Below are positions 45,943-53,851 of a DNA stretch of 53,851 bases, one piece after another. The stretch's first letter is position 1, and every line of letters begins with the position of its first letter. A program made the translations under genes and the position numbers. Source of the DNA: Nocardia gamkensis NBRC 108242 (GTDB lineage Bacteria > Actinomycetota > Actinomycetes > Mycobacteriales > Mycobacteriaceae); NCBI RefSeq assembly GCF_001612985.1, contig NZ_BDBM01000057.1, forward strand, positions 1-53,851. Direction: 5' to 3'. The notes beneath the pieces are model-generated. The model saw only the letters and a list, made by a program, of their open reading frames with translations. It ran no database searches and had not been told where the DNA came from.

Positions 45943-46968
45943 TTACGCGGGAGTGCCGATCGCGGGCACGCGTTCGCCCGACGGCGGAGGGGGCGGCGGG
46001 GTTCCGTCACCGAACGGCCTGCCGCCGAGGGCCTCCCGGCCGTGCGGGGTGAGCCAGTTCGCCAGATCAGGGCCCTTGGGAACTATCCCGGTCGGGTTGA
46101 TGTCCCGGTGCACCACGTAGTAGTGCGTCTTGATCTGACCGAAGTCGATCGTGTCGCCGAACCCGGGGGTCTGGTACAGATCGCGCGCGTACGCCCACAG
46201 CACCGGCATCTCACTGAGCTTGGACCGGTTGCACTTGAAGTGCCCGTGATACACCGCGTCGAAGCGGACCAGTGTGGTGAACAGCCGGACATCGGCCTCG
46301 GTGATCGTGTCGCCGACCAGATACCGTTGCGCGGCAAGGCGTTCGGAGAGCATGTCCAGGCGGTGGAAGAGCCGGTCGTAGGCGGCCTCGTAGGAGTCCT
46401 GCGCCCCGGCGAACCCGCAGCGGTAGACGCCGTTGTTGACGTCGCGGAACACCGCGAGGTTCACCTCGTCGATCTCCGCGCGCAGCGGCTCCGGGTACAA
46501 CTGCGGCGCGCCGGGCCGGTGGTGCGCGGTCCACTCGGTGGAGAAGTCGAGCGTGATCTGCGCGTAGTCGTTGGTGACGACCTGCCCGGTCGGCACGTCG
46601 ACGACGGCGGGCACCGTGATACCCCGCGGATAGTCCGGGAACCGGGCCAGATAGGCGTCGCGCAGCCGGGGGATGCCGAGTACCGGGTCGACGCCGCCGG
46701 GGTCCAGATCGAAGGTCCAGCTGAGCTTGTCGTGCGTGGGCCCGCACAGTCCGAGCGAGAGCACCGGCTCGAGTCCGAGCAGCCTGCGCACGATCAGCGT
46801 TCGATTGGCCCACGGGCAGGCGCGCGCCGCGACCAGCCGGTAGCGCCCCGGCTGGACGGGGTAGCCGTCGCGGCCGTCGGCCGTGATCCGGGTGGTGATG
46901 TAGTTCGTGTCCCTCTTGAACTCGCCGGGTTCGACGTAGGAACCGCGCTGGCTGGCCGACTTGGTCAC
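45943..46968 (-). CDS. Glutathionyl-hydroquinone reductase-like (GST, ECM4/YqjG family)
   Basis: 341 residues. The catalytic cysteine motif AARACPWANRTLIVR is at about 48-62 and the GST C-terminal helical domain contains TEADVRLFTTLVRFDAVYH and the family's VHRDINPTGIVPKGP. This family reduces S-glutathionyl-hydroquinones. Actinobacteria such as this use mycothiol rather than glutathione, so the real thiol is probably mycothiol (inference). It has a Pro-rich C-terminal tail. It is divergent from the enoyl-CoA hydratase gene with a 38-base gap. Confidence 0.85.
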   Translation of the reverse strand: MTKSASQRGSYVEPGEFKRDTNYITTRITADGRDGYPVQPGRYRLVAARACPWANRTLIVRRLLGLEPVLSLGLCGPTHDKLSWTFDLDPGGVDPVLGIPRLRDAYLARFPDYPRGITVPAVVDVPTGQVVTNDYAQITLDFSTEWTAHHRPGAPQLYPEPLRAEIDEVNLAVFRDVNNGVYRCGFAGAQDSYEAAYDRLFHRLDMLSERLAAQRYLVGDTITEADVRLFTTLVRFDAVYHGHFKCNRSKLSEMPVLWAYARDLYQTPGFGDTIDFGQIKTHYYVVHRDINPTGIVPKGPDLANWLTPHGREALGGRPFGDGTPPPPPPSGERVPAIGTPA

Positions 46969-47006
46969 ATCGACAGTCTTCCAGATCGACCTCGTACGCT
47001 GACCGG

Positions 47007-47801
47007 ATGAGTGAAACGAAGGCCACCCGGCTGGAACGAGTCCGCACCGACGCCGGCGCGGAGGTGGCGACCCTCACCCTCGCCCATCCGCCGCTCAATC
47101 TCTTCGATCGGGCGATGATGGACGCGCTGATCGCCGATATCGCCGAGCTGTCGGCGCGGCCGCCGCGCGCCCTGCTGCTGCGCGCCGAGGGCAAGGTGGT
47201 GTCCGGCGGGGTCGACGTGCACGTTTTCGACGGCTTGACCCCGGAGCAGGGCGCCGAGTTGTGGCGCACCCTGTTCGCGCAGATCATCCATCCGCTGGAG
47301 GCGCTGCCGTGCCCGGTGGTGTTCGCCGCGCACGGGTTGACCCTGACCGCCGCCTTCGAGATCGCGCTCGCCTGCGACATCCTGCTCGCGGCGCCGAATG
47401 CCCGGTTCGGATTGGTGGAGATCGTGGTCGGGCTGACCCCGTCGATGGGCGGGCCGCAGCGCCTCGCCGAACGCGCGGGTTCCGGACGGGCCCGCGAGTT
47501 CGTGATGACCGGCGACCTCTACGCCGCGGCGACGATGGCCGAGTGGGGCGTGGTCAACGCCGTGCACGAAGACCTCGACGCGGCGGCGAAGGCGCTGACC
47601 CACCGGCTGGCCGATGGCCCGACGAAGGCGAACGCGGCGACCAAGAAGATCATCGAGGCCTGGCGTTCCGGCGGTGTGGCACATGCTGATTCGGTGACGC
47701 CCGAGGTGTCCGGGGTGCTGTTCGACACCGAGGACCTGAAGGGCGGGGTGCGCAGTTTCCTCGAGCAGGGTCCGGGGAAGGCTCGCTACTCGGGGCGGTG
47801 A
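47007..47801 (+). CDS. Enoyl-CoA hydratase/isomerase family protein
   Basis: 264 residues of the crotonase fold: VATLTLAHPPLNLFDRAMMD near the start, the oxyanion segment VVSGGVDVHVFDGL, HGLTLTAAFEIALACDILLA and FGLVEIVVGLTPSMGG. The usual second catalytic glutamate positions (ExxxG.P..G) read EIVVGLTPSMG, so one glutamate is kept; the first (A..GAGF..E) reads HGLTLTAAFE. Hydratase or isomerase activity is likely but the substrate is unknown. Confidence 0.85.
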   Translation: MSETKATRLERVRTDAGAEVATLTLAHPPLNLFDRAMMDALIADIAELSARPPRALLLRAEGKVVSGGVDVHVFDGLTPEQGAELWRTLFAQIIHPLEALPCPVVFAAHGLTLTAAFEIALACDILLAAPNARFGLVEIVVGLTPSMGGPQRLAERAGSGRAREFVMTGDLYAAATMAEWGVVNAVHEDLDAAAKALTHRLADGPTKANAATKKIIEAWRSGGVAHADSVTPEVSGVLFDTEDLKGGVRSFLEQGPGKARYSGR

Positions 47802-47893
47802 CAGCTGGGACACGTTCATCGCCTATCGCAGCGAAGTTGTGACATGCGTCATATAGTCGCAGTGCCTGATACCTCGAGGCACGCGGAGGACGA

Positions 47894-49141
47894 ATGTCGC
47901 AGTTGCTCGTCGAATATCCCCTCAACGGCCCGCCCGCCTGGGACAACCCGCTAGCCCGTGGCGCCGACGGGGTGCTGCGCTACGGAAACCTCACACCCGC
48001 GCTGACCGAACTGCTGGATCTGCAAGTGCACGCCTTCGGTAGCCGCGAAGCCGTGGTGGAGATCGGCGGCCCGCGCCTGACCTACCGCGAGCTGTGGCAC
48101 TGCGCCTCCCGGATCGCGGGCGGCTTGCAGGAGCACGGCATCGGATACGGCGACCGCGTCGCCGTGCACATGTCCTCCGGCGCTCGCTGGGTGCAGGCGT
48201 TCCTCGGCGCCTTGCTCAGCGGCGCGGTACCTGTGCTGGTTCACGATGGGTTACCCGAGGCGGTGGCCGAGCGCGTGATCGCCGACAGCCGTGCCGATTT
48301 CGTGCTCGGCCCCAAGGGCGCCGAGCTGCCCGACGGCGCCGCCTACATCGACGACGGCGCGGCGCTGGGCGACCTTGCACTGCTGAGCTACACGAGCGGG
48401 ACGTGCACGCCCAAGGGCGTGGAGCTGACCAACGAGAATCTGCTGTCGGCCGTGCGCTCGGTGGTCGCCGCGCTGGACCTGCCCACCGACGGCCTGCGCA
48501 ACCTGGTGCTGCTGCCGTTGGCGCACGCCAGCGGCTGCGTCGATCAGCTGTTGCCGACCTTCGCCGTCGGCGGCACCGTGGTACTCACCCAAGACGCCCG
48601 AGGCATGGCCGAGGCGATCGCCGCCGAGCGGATCGACATGGTCTCCGCGACGCCGCGGATCTTCGCGGGCTTGCTGCCCGAACTCGCCGAACTGCGTGCC
48701 GAAGGGCTGTGCACCGAGGGCATCGCGCGGATCAGCAAAGCCGGTCATCGCGCCGAACGCGCCGCGTCCCCGGTGGCTCCCGTCGAGCTCACGGCCGAAC
48801 TGCGCGGCGTGTTCCCCGCGGCCCGGCAGTGGTCGGTGTGGGGTGCGACCGAAACCAGCGGCATCGGTCTCGCGGTGGACGACGCCGAGCAGCCGGACTC
48901 GTCCGACGCGGCCGCGGTGCTCGGGTTTCCTTTCGGCGGAACGGAATTGGCCCTGTGGGGGCCGCGGGCGACGGCGGGCCGCGGCGAATTGCTCTGTCGC
49001 GGGCCGAATGTGACCCCGCGCTACTGGAACGACCCCACCACCACGGCGGCGCGGTTCACCGGAACCTGGTTCCACACCGGCGATCAGGTGACGATCGACG
49101 CCGACGGCTTGGTGCGCAGGGGAGTGGCGCCGGTCGAGTGA
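47894..49141 (+). CDS. Acyl-CoA synthetase-like AMP-binding protein lacking the C-terminal domain
   Basis: 415 residues. The large adenylation domain is present: LLSYTSGTCTPKGVELTNEN (P-loop, with C for the usual T-G), LLPLAHASGCVDQ, WSVWGATETSG (A5) and TWFHTGDQVTIDADG (A7). It ends at LVRRGVAPVE, just where the hinge (A8) and the 100-residue C-terminal domain with the catalytic lysine (A10) should begin. So it may bind substrate and ATP but is unlikely to make the thioester alone. No out-of-frame continuation was seen in the 7 bases before the convergent phosphatase stop. Confidence 0.8.
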   Translation: MSQLLVEYPLNGPPAWDNPLARGADGVLRYGNLTPALTELLDLQVHAFGSREAVVEIGGPRLTYRELWHCASRIAGGLQEHGIGYGDRVAVHMSSGARWVQAFLGALLSGAVPVLVHDGLPEAVAERVIADSRADFVLGPKGAELPDGAAYIDDGAALGDLALLSYTSGTCTPKGVELTNENLLSAVRSVVAALDLPTDGLRNLVLLPLAHASGCVDQLLPTFAVGGTVVLTQDARGMAEAIAAERIDMVSATPRIFAGLLPELAELRAEGLCTEGIARISKAGHRAERAASPVAPVELTAELRGVFPAARQWSVWGATETSGIGLAVDDAEQPDSSDAAAVLGFPFGGTELALWGPRATAGRGELLCRGPNVTPRYWNDPTTTAARFTGTWFHTGDQVTIDADGLVRRGVAPVE

Positions 49142-49148
49142 TCGGCCC

Positions 49149-49895
49149 TCACTCCAGCATTCGCTCGCGCAAGCGCGTGAGCAACTCGGGCGTCAGCCCG
49201 ATGGTCGCGAGGTAACCGTCCAGATCGCCGTGCAACTCGCGCATCGACGCGGTGGCGATGTCCAGGTACTCCTCGCGCACGCCGAGCAGGTCGATCGACA
49301 ACTCCTCGCCGGCCAGCAGCTTGCCCGTCATCAGGGCGCGCAGCGCGGGGACGGCCCCGTTGCTGAGCAGATAGTCGGCCTGGACGTCGGCCTCGGTCAC
49401 GCCGACCGCGCGCAGCAGCGTGGCGACGGCCCAGCCGGTGCGGTCCTTGCCCGCCGCGCAGTGCACCAGCACGGCGCCTTCGCCGCGCAGGATGGACTCG
49501 GCGAGCGAAGCGATGGCGGCGTGCGCCTCGGGCAGCGCCGGGAACATCCGGTAGACCTCGAGCATGTGCGTGTAGGCGGTCCGCGCGGTCGCCTCGTGCG
49601 GCGGAGCCTCGGCCATCCTGGAGTCGAACGGAGTGATGGTCAGCCGGACGTCCGCGGGCAGCCGGTCGGCGCCGATGTGGTCGATCTCGCGCTGTCCGCG
49701 CAGGTCGTGGACGTCGCTGATGCTCAGTTCCCGTAGCGCCGCGTGGCCGGCGTCGTCGAGTCCGCTCAGCTGGGCCGAGCGCAGCAGGACACCCGGGCGA
49801 ACCTTGGCGCCGTCGTGGGTGCGCAGCCCGCCGGTGTCGCGGAAGTTGAACGTGCCGGAGAGGAAGTACTGGTCGGCGGGGGGCGAGAGAGTCAC
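49149..49895 (-). CDS. PtpB-like protein tyrosine/phosphoinositide phosphatase
   Basis: 248 residues. The P-loop HCAAGKDRTGWAVATLL is at about 144-160, giving the Cx5R site with the extra K-D of MptpB-type triple-specificity phosphatases, and the N-terminal NFRDTGGLRT motif is typical of this family (Rv0153c-like, recalled). No signal peptide is seen. In mycobacteria PtpB is secreted and acts on host lipids or proteins; here its role is unknown. It converges on the truncated ligase gene. Confidence 0.88.
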   Translation of the reverse strand: MTLSPPADQYFLSGTFNFRDTGGLRTHDGAKVRPGVLLRSAQLSGLDDAGHAALRELSISDVHDLRGQREIDHIGADRLPADVRLTITPFDSRMAEAPPHEATARTAYTHMLEVYRMFPALPEAHAAIASLAESILRGEGAVLVHCAAGKDRTGWAVATLLRAVGVTEADVQADYLLSNGAVPALRALMTGKLLAGEELSIDLLGVREEYLDIATASMRELHGDLDGYLATIGLTPELLTRLRERMLE

Positions 49896-49983
49896 CGATC
49901 CAGGCTATCGGGCACGCGGAACGAAACGGTGTCGGGAGCGGATCGAACCCCGCACGTTATGCTGACCGATTCGCGCGGTTTCG

Positions 49984-50001
49984 CTGTGGCATTTGCCACA
50001 G
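49984..50001. promoter_or_regulatory. 18-bp inverted repeat, operator candidate
   Basis: CTGTGGCATTTGCCACAG has perfect eight-base arms around TT, about 90 bases upstream of the phosphatase start on the minus strand. The binding regulator is unknown. Confidence 0.5.
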
Positions 50002-50029
50002 GATTTGGGTTGCCGACGACTCGGACCGT

Positions 50030-50044
50030 ACCGTTGTCAACGGT
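50030..50044. promoter_or_regulatory. Inverted repeat ACCGTT-N3-AACGGT
   Basis: Perfect six-base arms around GTC, 28 bases from the previous palindrome, in the same divergent intergenic region. Confidence 0.4.
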
Positions 50045-50310
50045 CTGCCGGGCGAAGGTGAACGGCCAGATCCCCCGTCATAGCGGGATTTCCGGGCGGC
50101 ACGGCATGATCGCGCTGCGATCCCGGTTGGGTAACAAAACATTCTTTCAGTCTGGAATTACCCATCGAACCCGTTCTCAAACCCCGAAAACGCTCTACCA
50201 TTGGTGAACGTTGGACCGGGCAGCCCGAGTATTTCCCGATGTTGCCCGCCCTGTTCAGCGAGTCGCGCCAACGCAGGTGCGTGAGTTCTTTCGCCGAGAG
50301 GGAGTCGTCG

Positions 50311-50793
50311 TTGAGCGCACGTGGAGAAGTGATAACAGAAATCCGGCTACGCCCCGCCGTCACCGACGCGGTCGAAACGGCGGCCGCCACGCTCGACTGC
50401 ACGGGCCTGCGCGCGCTGCGGGTGTTGCTGCACGCGGGGGTCAGTGCCTACTGGCCACTGGTCAAGGCCACCCCGGACAGGCAGATCAAGTCGTATGAGA
50501 TGACCTTGCAGGCGCTGCGCGCGCGCTGGGAGGACAGGACCGATTGCTTCCCGGATCCGATCGCGACGGGGTTCTATCGTGAGAAGGACGCCGAGGTCAC
50601 CGCGTTCTTGAAGCTGTGTGCCGAGCGGTCGGGAACGCAGTGGCTGGAGCCGGTGGAGGCGATCGCCTGCAACGTGGTCTCGATCGTGCAGGGCACGGTC
50701 CTGCGCTGGCTGGCCGATTGCAACGACGAGACCATGCTGGTGGTGCTCGACGAGATGGTCAGTGGACTGGCCACCAAGGCCGCGGAGATCTGA
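50311..50793 (+). CDS. TetR-type ligand-binding domain protein without helix-turn-helix
   Basis: 160 residues from TTG 50311 (AGGGAG six bases upstream). The sequence GVSAYWPLVKATPDRQIKSY followed by EMTLQALR matches the C-terminal effector/dimerisation domain of some TetR regulators. The roughly 50-residue N-terminal helix-turn-helix is missing; the preceding DNA in all frames does not show one. It could act as a dimerisation antagonist of a full-length TetR, or be the remnant of one. GTG 50329 is an alternative start with a poorly spaced ribosome site. Confidence 0.6.
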   Translation: MSARGEVITEIRLRPAVTDAVETAAATLDCTGLRALRVLLHAGVSAYWPLVKATPDRQIKSYEMTLQALRARWEDRTDCFPDPIATGFYREKDAEVTAFLKLCAERSGTQWLEPVEAIACNVVSIVQGTVLRWLADCNDETMLVVLDEMVSGLATKAAEI

Positions 50794-50836
50794 CAAATAC
50801 TGGACGTTTGACCAACTTGGTGGTTGAGTTGTCCTG

Positions 50837-52015
50837 GTGACCGAGACGTCGCCGATCGCGGGGCTGCACGCGGCCACCGCCGAACTCGACCCGCCCCTGG
50901 CCGCCCTCGACCTGCCCACCCTGCGCGCGAACGCCGCCGACCTGGTGCGTCGCGCGGCGGGCACCCCGATCCGAGTGGCCAGCAAATCCGTGCGCTGCCG
51001 CGCCGTGCTCGCCGAAGTCCTCGGCGCCGATCTCACCGCCGCGGGCGGCTTCGCGGGCGTCATGTCCTACTCCCTGCGCGAGGCCCTCTGGCTCGTGCGC
51101 CACGGAGCGCGCGATGTCCTGCTCGGCTATCCGACCGTGGACCGCGCGGCGCTGGCGGAACTGGTCGCCGGCGACATCGCGTCGCGATCGATCACGCTGA
51201 TGATCGATGATGCCGGGCAACTCGACCTGATCCGCGCCGCCCTCGGCACCGATCGGGTACGGCCACGGGTCTGTCTGGACGTCGACGCGTCCCTGCGCAT
51301 CGGCCCACTGCACCTCGGTGTGCGCCGTTCTCCGATCCGCACGCCGCAACAGGCGGCCGCCCTGGCGGATGCGGCGCTGCGGCGGGGCTTCGACGTGGTG
51401 GGCGTGATGACCTACGAGGCGCAGATCGCGGGGCTTCCTGATTCGAATGTCGCGGTGCGCTTGGTGAAGCGGGCGTCGGCGGCGGAGATCCGCAAACGCC
51501 GGGCCCAGGTGCTCGACGCGGTCCGTTCGGTGACCGGTGAACTCGAGATCGTCAACAGCGGCGGCAGCGGGTCCATCGAGGTCAGCGTCGCCGATCCGGA
51601 CGTCACCGAGGTGACCGCCGGGTCCGGGCTGTATGTGCCCACGCTGTTCGACGACTACCGCGCGTTCACTCCCAGACCCGCGCTGTATTTCGCCATGCCC
51701 GTGCTGCGCAGGCCCGCGGCCGATATCGCTACCGTCTTCGCGGGCGGCTACATCGCCTCCGGCCCCACCGGGTCGTCGCGGGTGCCCAAGCCGGTGTGGC
51801 CGCGCGGATTGAAGCTGCTCGGCGCCGAGGGCGCCGGTGAGGTGCAGACCCCGCTGTCGGGTGCCGCGGAACTCCGGATCGGCGACCGGGTGTGGTTCCG
51901 GCACGCGAAAGCCGGTGAATTGTGCGAGCGGTTCGACGCCGTGCAGTTGGTCGACGAGGATGGCTCCCGCGTCGGCGTGCCGACCTACCGGGGCGAGGGC
52001 GTCTGCTTCGGCTGA
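50837..52015 (+). CDS. Alanine-racemase-fold PLP enzyme (D-threonine aldolase/amino acid deaminase-like)
   Basis: 392 residues from GTG. The PLP lysine is in PIRVASKSVRCRAVL at about 50, and the barrel has CLDVDASLRI, HLGVRRSP and IVNSGGSGSIEVS (phosphate-binding glycines); the C-terminal domain holds GYIASGPTG and RHAKAGELCERF, where the H and C residues fit the metal site of D-threonine aldolase/D-serine dehydratase-like enzymes. It would cleave or deaminate a beta-hydroxy-D-amino acid. It starts 43 bases after the TetR-type gene and its 3' end overlaps the convergent helicase gene by 31 bases. Confidence 0.82.
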   Translation: MTETSPIAGLHAATAELDPPLAALDLPTLRANAADLVRRAAGTPIRVASKSVRCRAVLAEVLGADLTAAGGFAGVMSYSLREALWLVRHGARDVLLGYPTVDRAALAELVAGDIASRSITLMIDDAGQLDLIRAALGTDRVRPRVCLDVDASLRIGPLHLGVRRSPIRTPQQAAALADAALRRGFDVVGVMTYEAQIAGLPDSNVAVRLVKRASAAEIRKRRAQVLDAVRSVTGELEIVNSGGSGSIEVSVADPDVTEVTAGSGLYVPTLFDDYRAFTPRPALYFAMPVLRRPAADIATVFAGGYIASGPTGSSRVPKPVWPRGLKLLGAEGAGEVQTPLSGAAELRIGDRVWFRHAKAGELCERFDAVQLVDEDGSRVGVPTYRGEGVCFG

Positions 52016-53851
52016 CCCGCGTCGGTCAGCCGCAGGAACGCACCGAGATCGGCGAGTTCGTCCGTGCTCGCGGGCAGATACTCGGTGAGCAGCGGCGAGC
52101 GGATGACGATCGCCTTCCACATGGCGCGGCACAGCGCGTGGATCAAGCCGCGCGACAACAGCGACGGCATGCCGTAGGGCGCGTCGGCGGGGGAGGAGGT
52201 GGTCATGGACAGCAGCACCACCGCCGCCTCCCGGCCGCGGAAGCGATCCGGTGTGCCCACCAGGACGTCCTCGATCTTGGCGCGGGCCAGCAGGGTGCGG
52301 ATGCGACCCACCTGAGCGGCGTACGGCGCGACCACGAAGATGTCGTGCGGATGCAGCCTGCGCGTGGTCGCGCCGATCGTCCAGGACATGCCGAGCAGGG
52401 CGCGCACCCGGCGCACCACCTCGCGCGCCTCCGCCGGTGACTCGGTGGCGTTGCCGTAGTGGTCCACCAGGACGGTGTCCAAGCCGGGCTGCTCGCCGTC
52501 CAGGCGACGGGCCAGCGTGACCGTCTCGTTGGCGCGCAGCCGCCCGTCGTAGTAGAGGCGGGAGACGGGTTCGCAGACCGCCGGGTGCATCCGCCAGGTG
52601 CGGTCCAGGAAGTAGCCCCGCTCGGTGGGCAAGGTCTGGCGTCCCTCGGCCAGCCAGCCGAGCACCGATTCGCCGATCGGGGCGGGGTGGGCGCCGCGTG
52701 CGCTCGACGCGACCGGGTCGCCGAGCAGCAACAGGTTGCGTGCGCACGCCGCGACGGAGACGGTCTCGGCCAGCGGGAAGCTGCCCGCGTCGGCGACGAC
52801 GAGCAGGTCGAGGCCCGCACGCGGCACCAGATCCTCGTTCGCGAAATCGGCCGGATCGCCGCCGAGGACGCAACCGCTGATCGCGTTGTCCAGGAATCGT
52901 GGATAGCGGGCGGCGTCGATCACCACCCACTCCGGGGCGACCGCCGCCGCGTCCTTCTTGGCGACCAGTTCCGGCAGCACGCCCGCCCGCACGACCGCGT
53001 CGAGCAGGTTCTCCACGGTGGCGGCCTCTCGCGCGACGATGCCGATGCGCCACTTGTTCCGTGTGATCAGCCGCTCCAGCACCCGCGCGGCGGTCGCGGT
53101 CTTCCCGGTGCCCGACGGGCCCTGCACGGCGAGGTAGGAGTCGTCGAGGGCGCACAGCGCGGCGGTGATCGCCACGGCGTAGTCGCCGTGCACCTCGGGC
53201 AACCCGGCCTCGCCGCGCAGCCGCGGCGGACGGCGGGCGAGGAGGTCGAAGACGGCCGAGCGTGGGGCGTCCGGCAGGGTCATCAGCAACTGCTGCGCGG
53301 CGAGTTCGATCGCCAGTTCCGCGTTCTCGTCCCAGTCCGGGAGGCCGGGCGCGATCGCGGAGGGCAGGTCGTCGTAGGGTTCGCAACTCTCGGGCAGCAA
53401 TTCCTCCAGCCGGACGGTGTCGTCGAATTCGGTGTCCACCGAGCAGCCGAGCACCGTCGCCGTCGCGGTGGCCCGCAGGCCCGCCCCGGTGACCATGCCG
53501 TCCGGCATCGGCTGGTCGTAGAAGGTGTAGACGGTGGTGCCCGGGGTGAGTGTGCTCGGGCCGGGTGCGCCGCTCGAACCGGTGCCGATCCGGCCGGTCA
53601 GGGTCAGGTAGCGCCGCATCGCCGGGCGGTCGGGGCGCCGATGCCACTTGGTGTCGACCGTGCCCCAGTCGGCGACCAGAACGCCGGGAGCCTCGGCCCA
53701 TTCGTCCACCGGATGACTGAGCCGGTCGGCGTGCGCCCACCACAGCGGCTGCCGCTCGCGCCGGTGGTAGCCGAGCGCCGCGGCCATCATCGCGGCGGGG
53801 TGCAGCGGATCACCCTGCGCGGCGGCGTATTCCGCGAGCGCGGCCTCCAGC
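51985..53851 (-). CDS. TM0106-type RecB-like nuclease/SF1 helicase, 5' end outside the window
   Basis: At least 621 residues; the frame stays open to the right edge (reading EAALAEYAAAQGDPLHPAAM before the first internal ATG), so the true start and the Cas4/RecB-like nuclease domain lie outside. The visible part is an SF1 helicase: Walker A QGPSGTGKTATAARVL, motif II-like LLVVADAGSFPLA, motif III LLLLGDPVASS, motif IV region FLDRTWRMHPAVCEP, VVAPYAAQVGRIRTLL and GTPDRFRGREAAVVLLSM. Motif II has DAG where DEA is usual, which may weaken ATP hydrolysis. Likely role is nucleic acid processing or repair. Confidence 0.82.
   Translation of the reverse strand, partial: LEAALAEYAAAQGDPLHPAAMMAAALGYHRRERQPLWWAHADRLSHPVDEWAEAPGVLVADWGTVDTKWHRRPDRPAMRRYLTLTGRIGTGSSGAPGPSTLTPGTTVYTFYDQPMPDGMVTGAGLRATATATVLGCSVDTEFDDTVRLEELLPESCEPYDDLPSAIAPGLPDWDENAELAIELAAQQLLMTLPDAPRSAVFDLLARRPPRLRGEAGLPEVHGDYAVAITAALCALDDSYLAVQGPSGTGKTATAARVLERLITRNKWRIGIVAREAATVENLLDAVVRAGVLPELVAKKDAAAVAPEWVVIDAARYPRFLDNAISGCVLGGDPADFANEDLVPRAGLDLLVVADAGSFPLAETVSVAACARNLLLLGDPVASSARGAHPAPIGESVLGWLAEGRQTLPTERGYFLDRTWRMHPAVCEPVSRLYYDGRLRANETVTLARRLDGEQPGLDTVLVDHYGNATESPAEAREVVRRVRALLGMSWTIGATTRRLHPHDIFVVAPYAAQVGRIRTLLARAKIEDVLVGTPDRFRGREAAVVLLSMTTSSPADAPYGMPSLLSRGLIHALCRAMWKAIVIRSPLLTEYLPASTDELADLGAFLRLTDAGQPKQTPSPR

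Larger units (their letters stand above)
49896..50310. other. 415-base intergenic region with two inverted repeats
   Basis: No convincing gene. It contains CTGTGGCATTTGCCACAG (49984-50001) and ACCGTT-GTC-AACGGT (50030-50044). They lie between divergent starts of the phosphatase and the TetR-type ligand-domain gene. The final AGGGAG at 50299-50304 is the ribosome site of the TTG start at 50311. Confidence 0.5.

Noticed and set aside
47840..47860. TGAC-ATGC-GTCA repeat before the truncated acyl-CoA-ligase gene as an operator
   Set aside because: Only four-base arms; not strong enough to list as a site.

Overview
The window is high-GC actinobacterial DNA. It looks like a Nocardia or a close Corynebacteriales relative. 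The reasons are the multifunctional 2-oxoglutarate decarboxylase/dehydrogenase Kgd, WXG100 proteins, lipoproteins, many acyl-CoA/FadD-type genes, a PtpB-like phosphatase, and a gene order that (from memory, not checked) follows M. tuberculosis Rv1231c to Rv1250: DUF1003 protein, MgtE-N/CBS protein, small stress-type membrane protein, CorA, LpqZ-like lipoprotein, SDR (Rv1245c-like), Kgd (Rv1248c) and an EmrB/QacA-type MFS pump (Rv1250-like). No rRNA, tRNA, CRISPR array, insertion sequence or phage gene was recognised.

Layout. 1-6.6 kb: start of an exported protein behind a LacI-type palindrome, then a magnesium/membrane housekeeping block (DUF1003, MgtE-N/CBS regulator, CitE-like lyase, stress-protein-like membrane protein, SUFU-like protein, CorA, PHP phosphoesterase, a small membrane protein). 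6.6-9.9 kb: orphan flavoprotein and malic enzyme with a long leader. 9.9-14.5 kb: complete osmoprotectant ABC importer (two permeases, ATPase, binding lipoprotein) with a divergent second binding lipoprotein. 14.6-17.1 kb: PadR regulator and MFS exporter with a clear operator. 17.1-25.1 kb: membrane-anchored molybdopterin oxidoreductase, long-chain acyl-CoA ligase, then a hydrolase-SDR-flavin monooxygenase cluster facing a TetR regulator across a shared operator.

25.1-35.4 kb is an accessory island between the SDR/TetR cluster and kgd. It holds two gene remnants joined by one deletion (MarR and DUF3533 membrane protein), a NERD-domain membrane protein, a small membrane protein, an orphan ABBA-type aromatic prenyltransferase, a four-gene WXG100/toxin/immunity operon, a frameshifted EVE-like/CBS/HEPN-RNase gene, a Ser/Thr kinase core fragment, an unidentified remnant, and a VapBC toxin-antitoxin pair. 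In M. tuberculosis the equivalent gap next to kgd carries RelBE (recalled), so this looks like a recurrent site for toxin and defence genes.

35.5-53.85 kb: Kgd; a fused two-half ABC exporter with one degenerate ATPase site; an EcsC-ABC ATPase-permease operon; a glutathionyl-hydroquinone-reductase-like protein; an enoyl-CoA hydratase; an acyl-CoA-ligase-like protein lacking its C-terminal domain; a PtpB-like phosphatase; a TetR-type ligand domain without a DNA-binding part; an alanine-racemase-fold enzyme; and, running off the right edge, a TM0106-type nuclease/helicase.

The best candidates for something under-described are the EVE/CBS/HEPN gene (about 32.28-33.82 kb) and the WXG100-toxin-immunity operon (29.66-32.0 kb), which lie side by side and converge.
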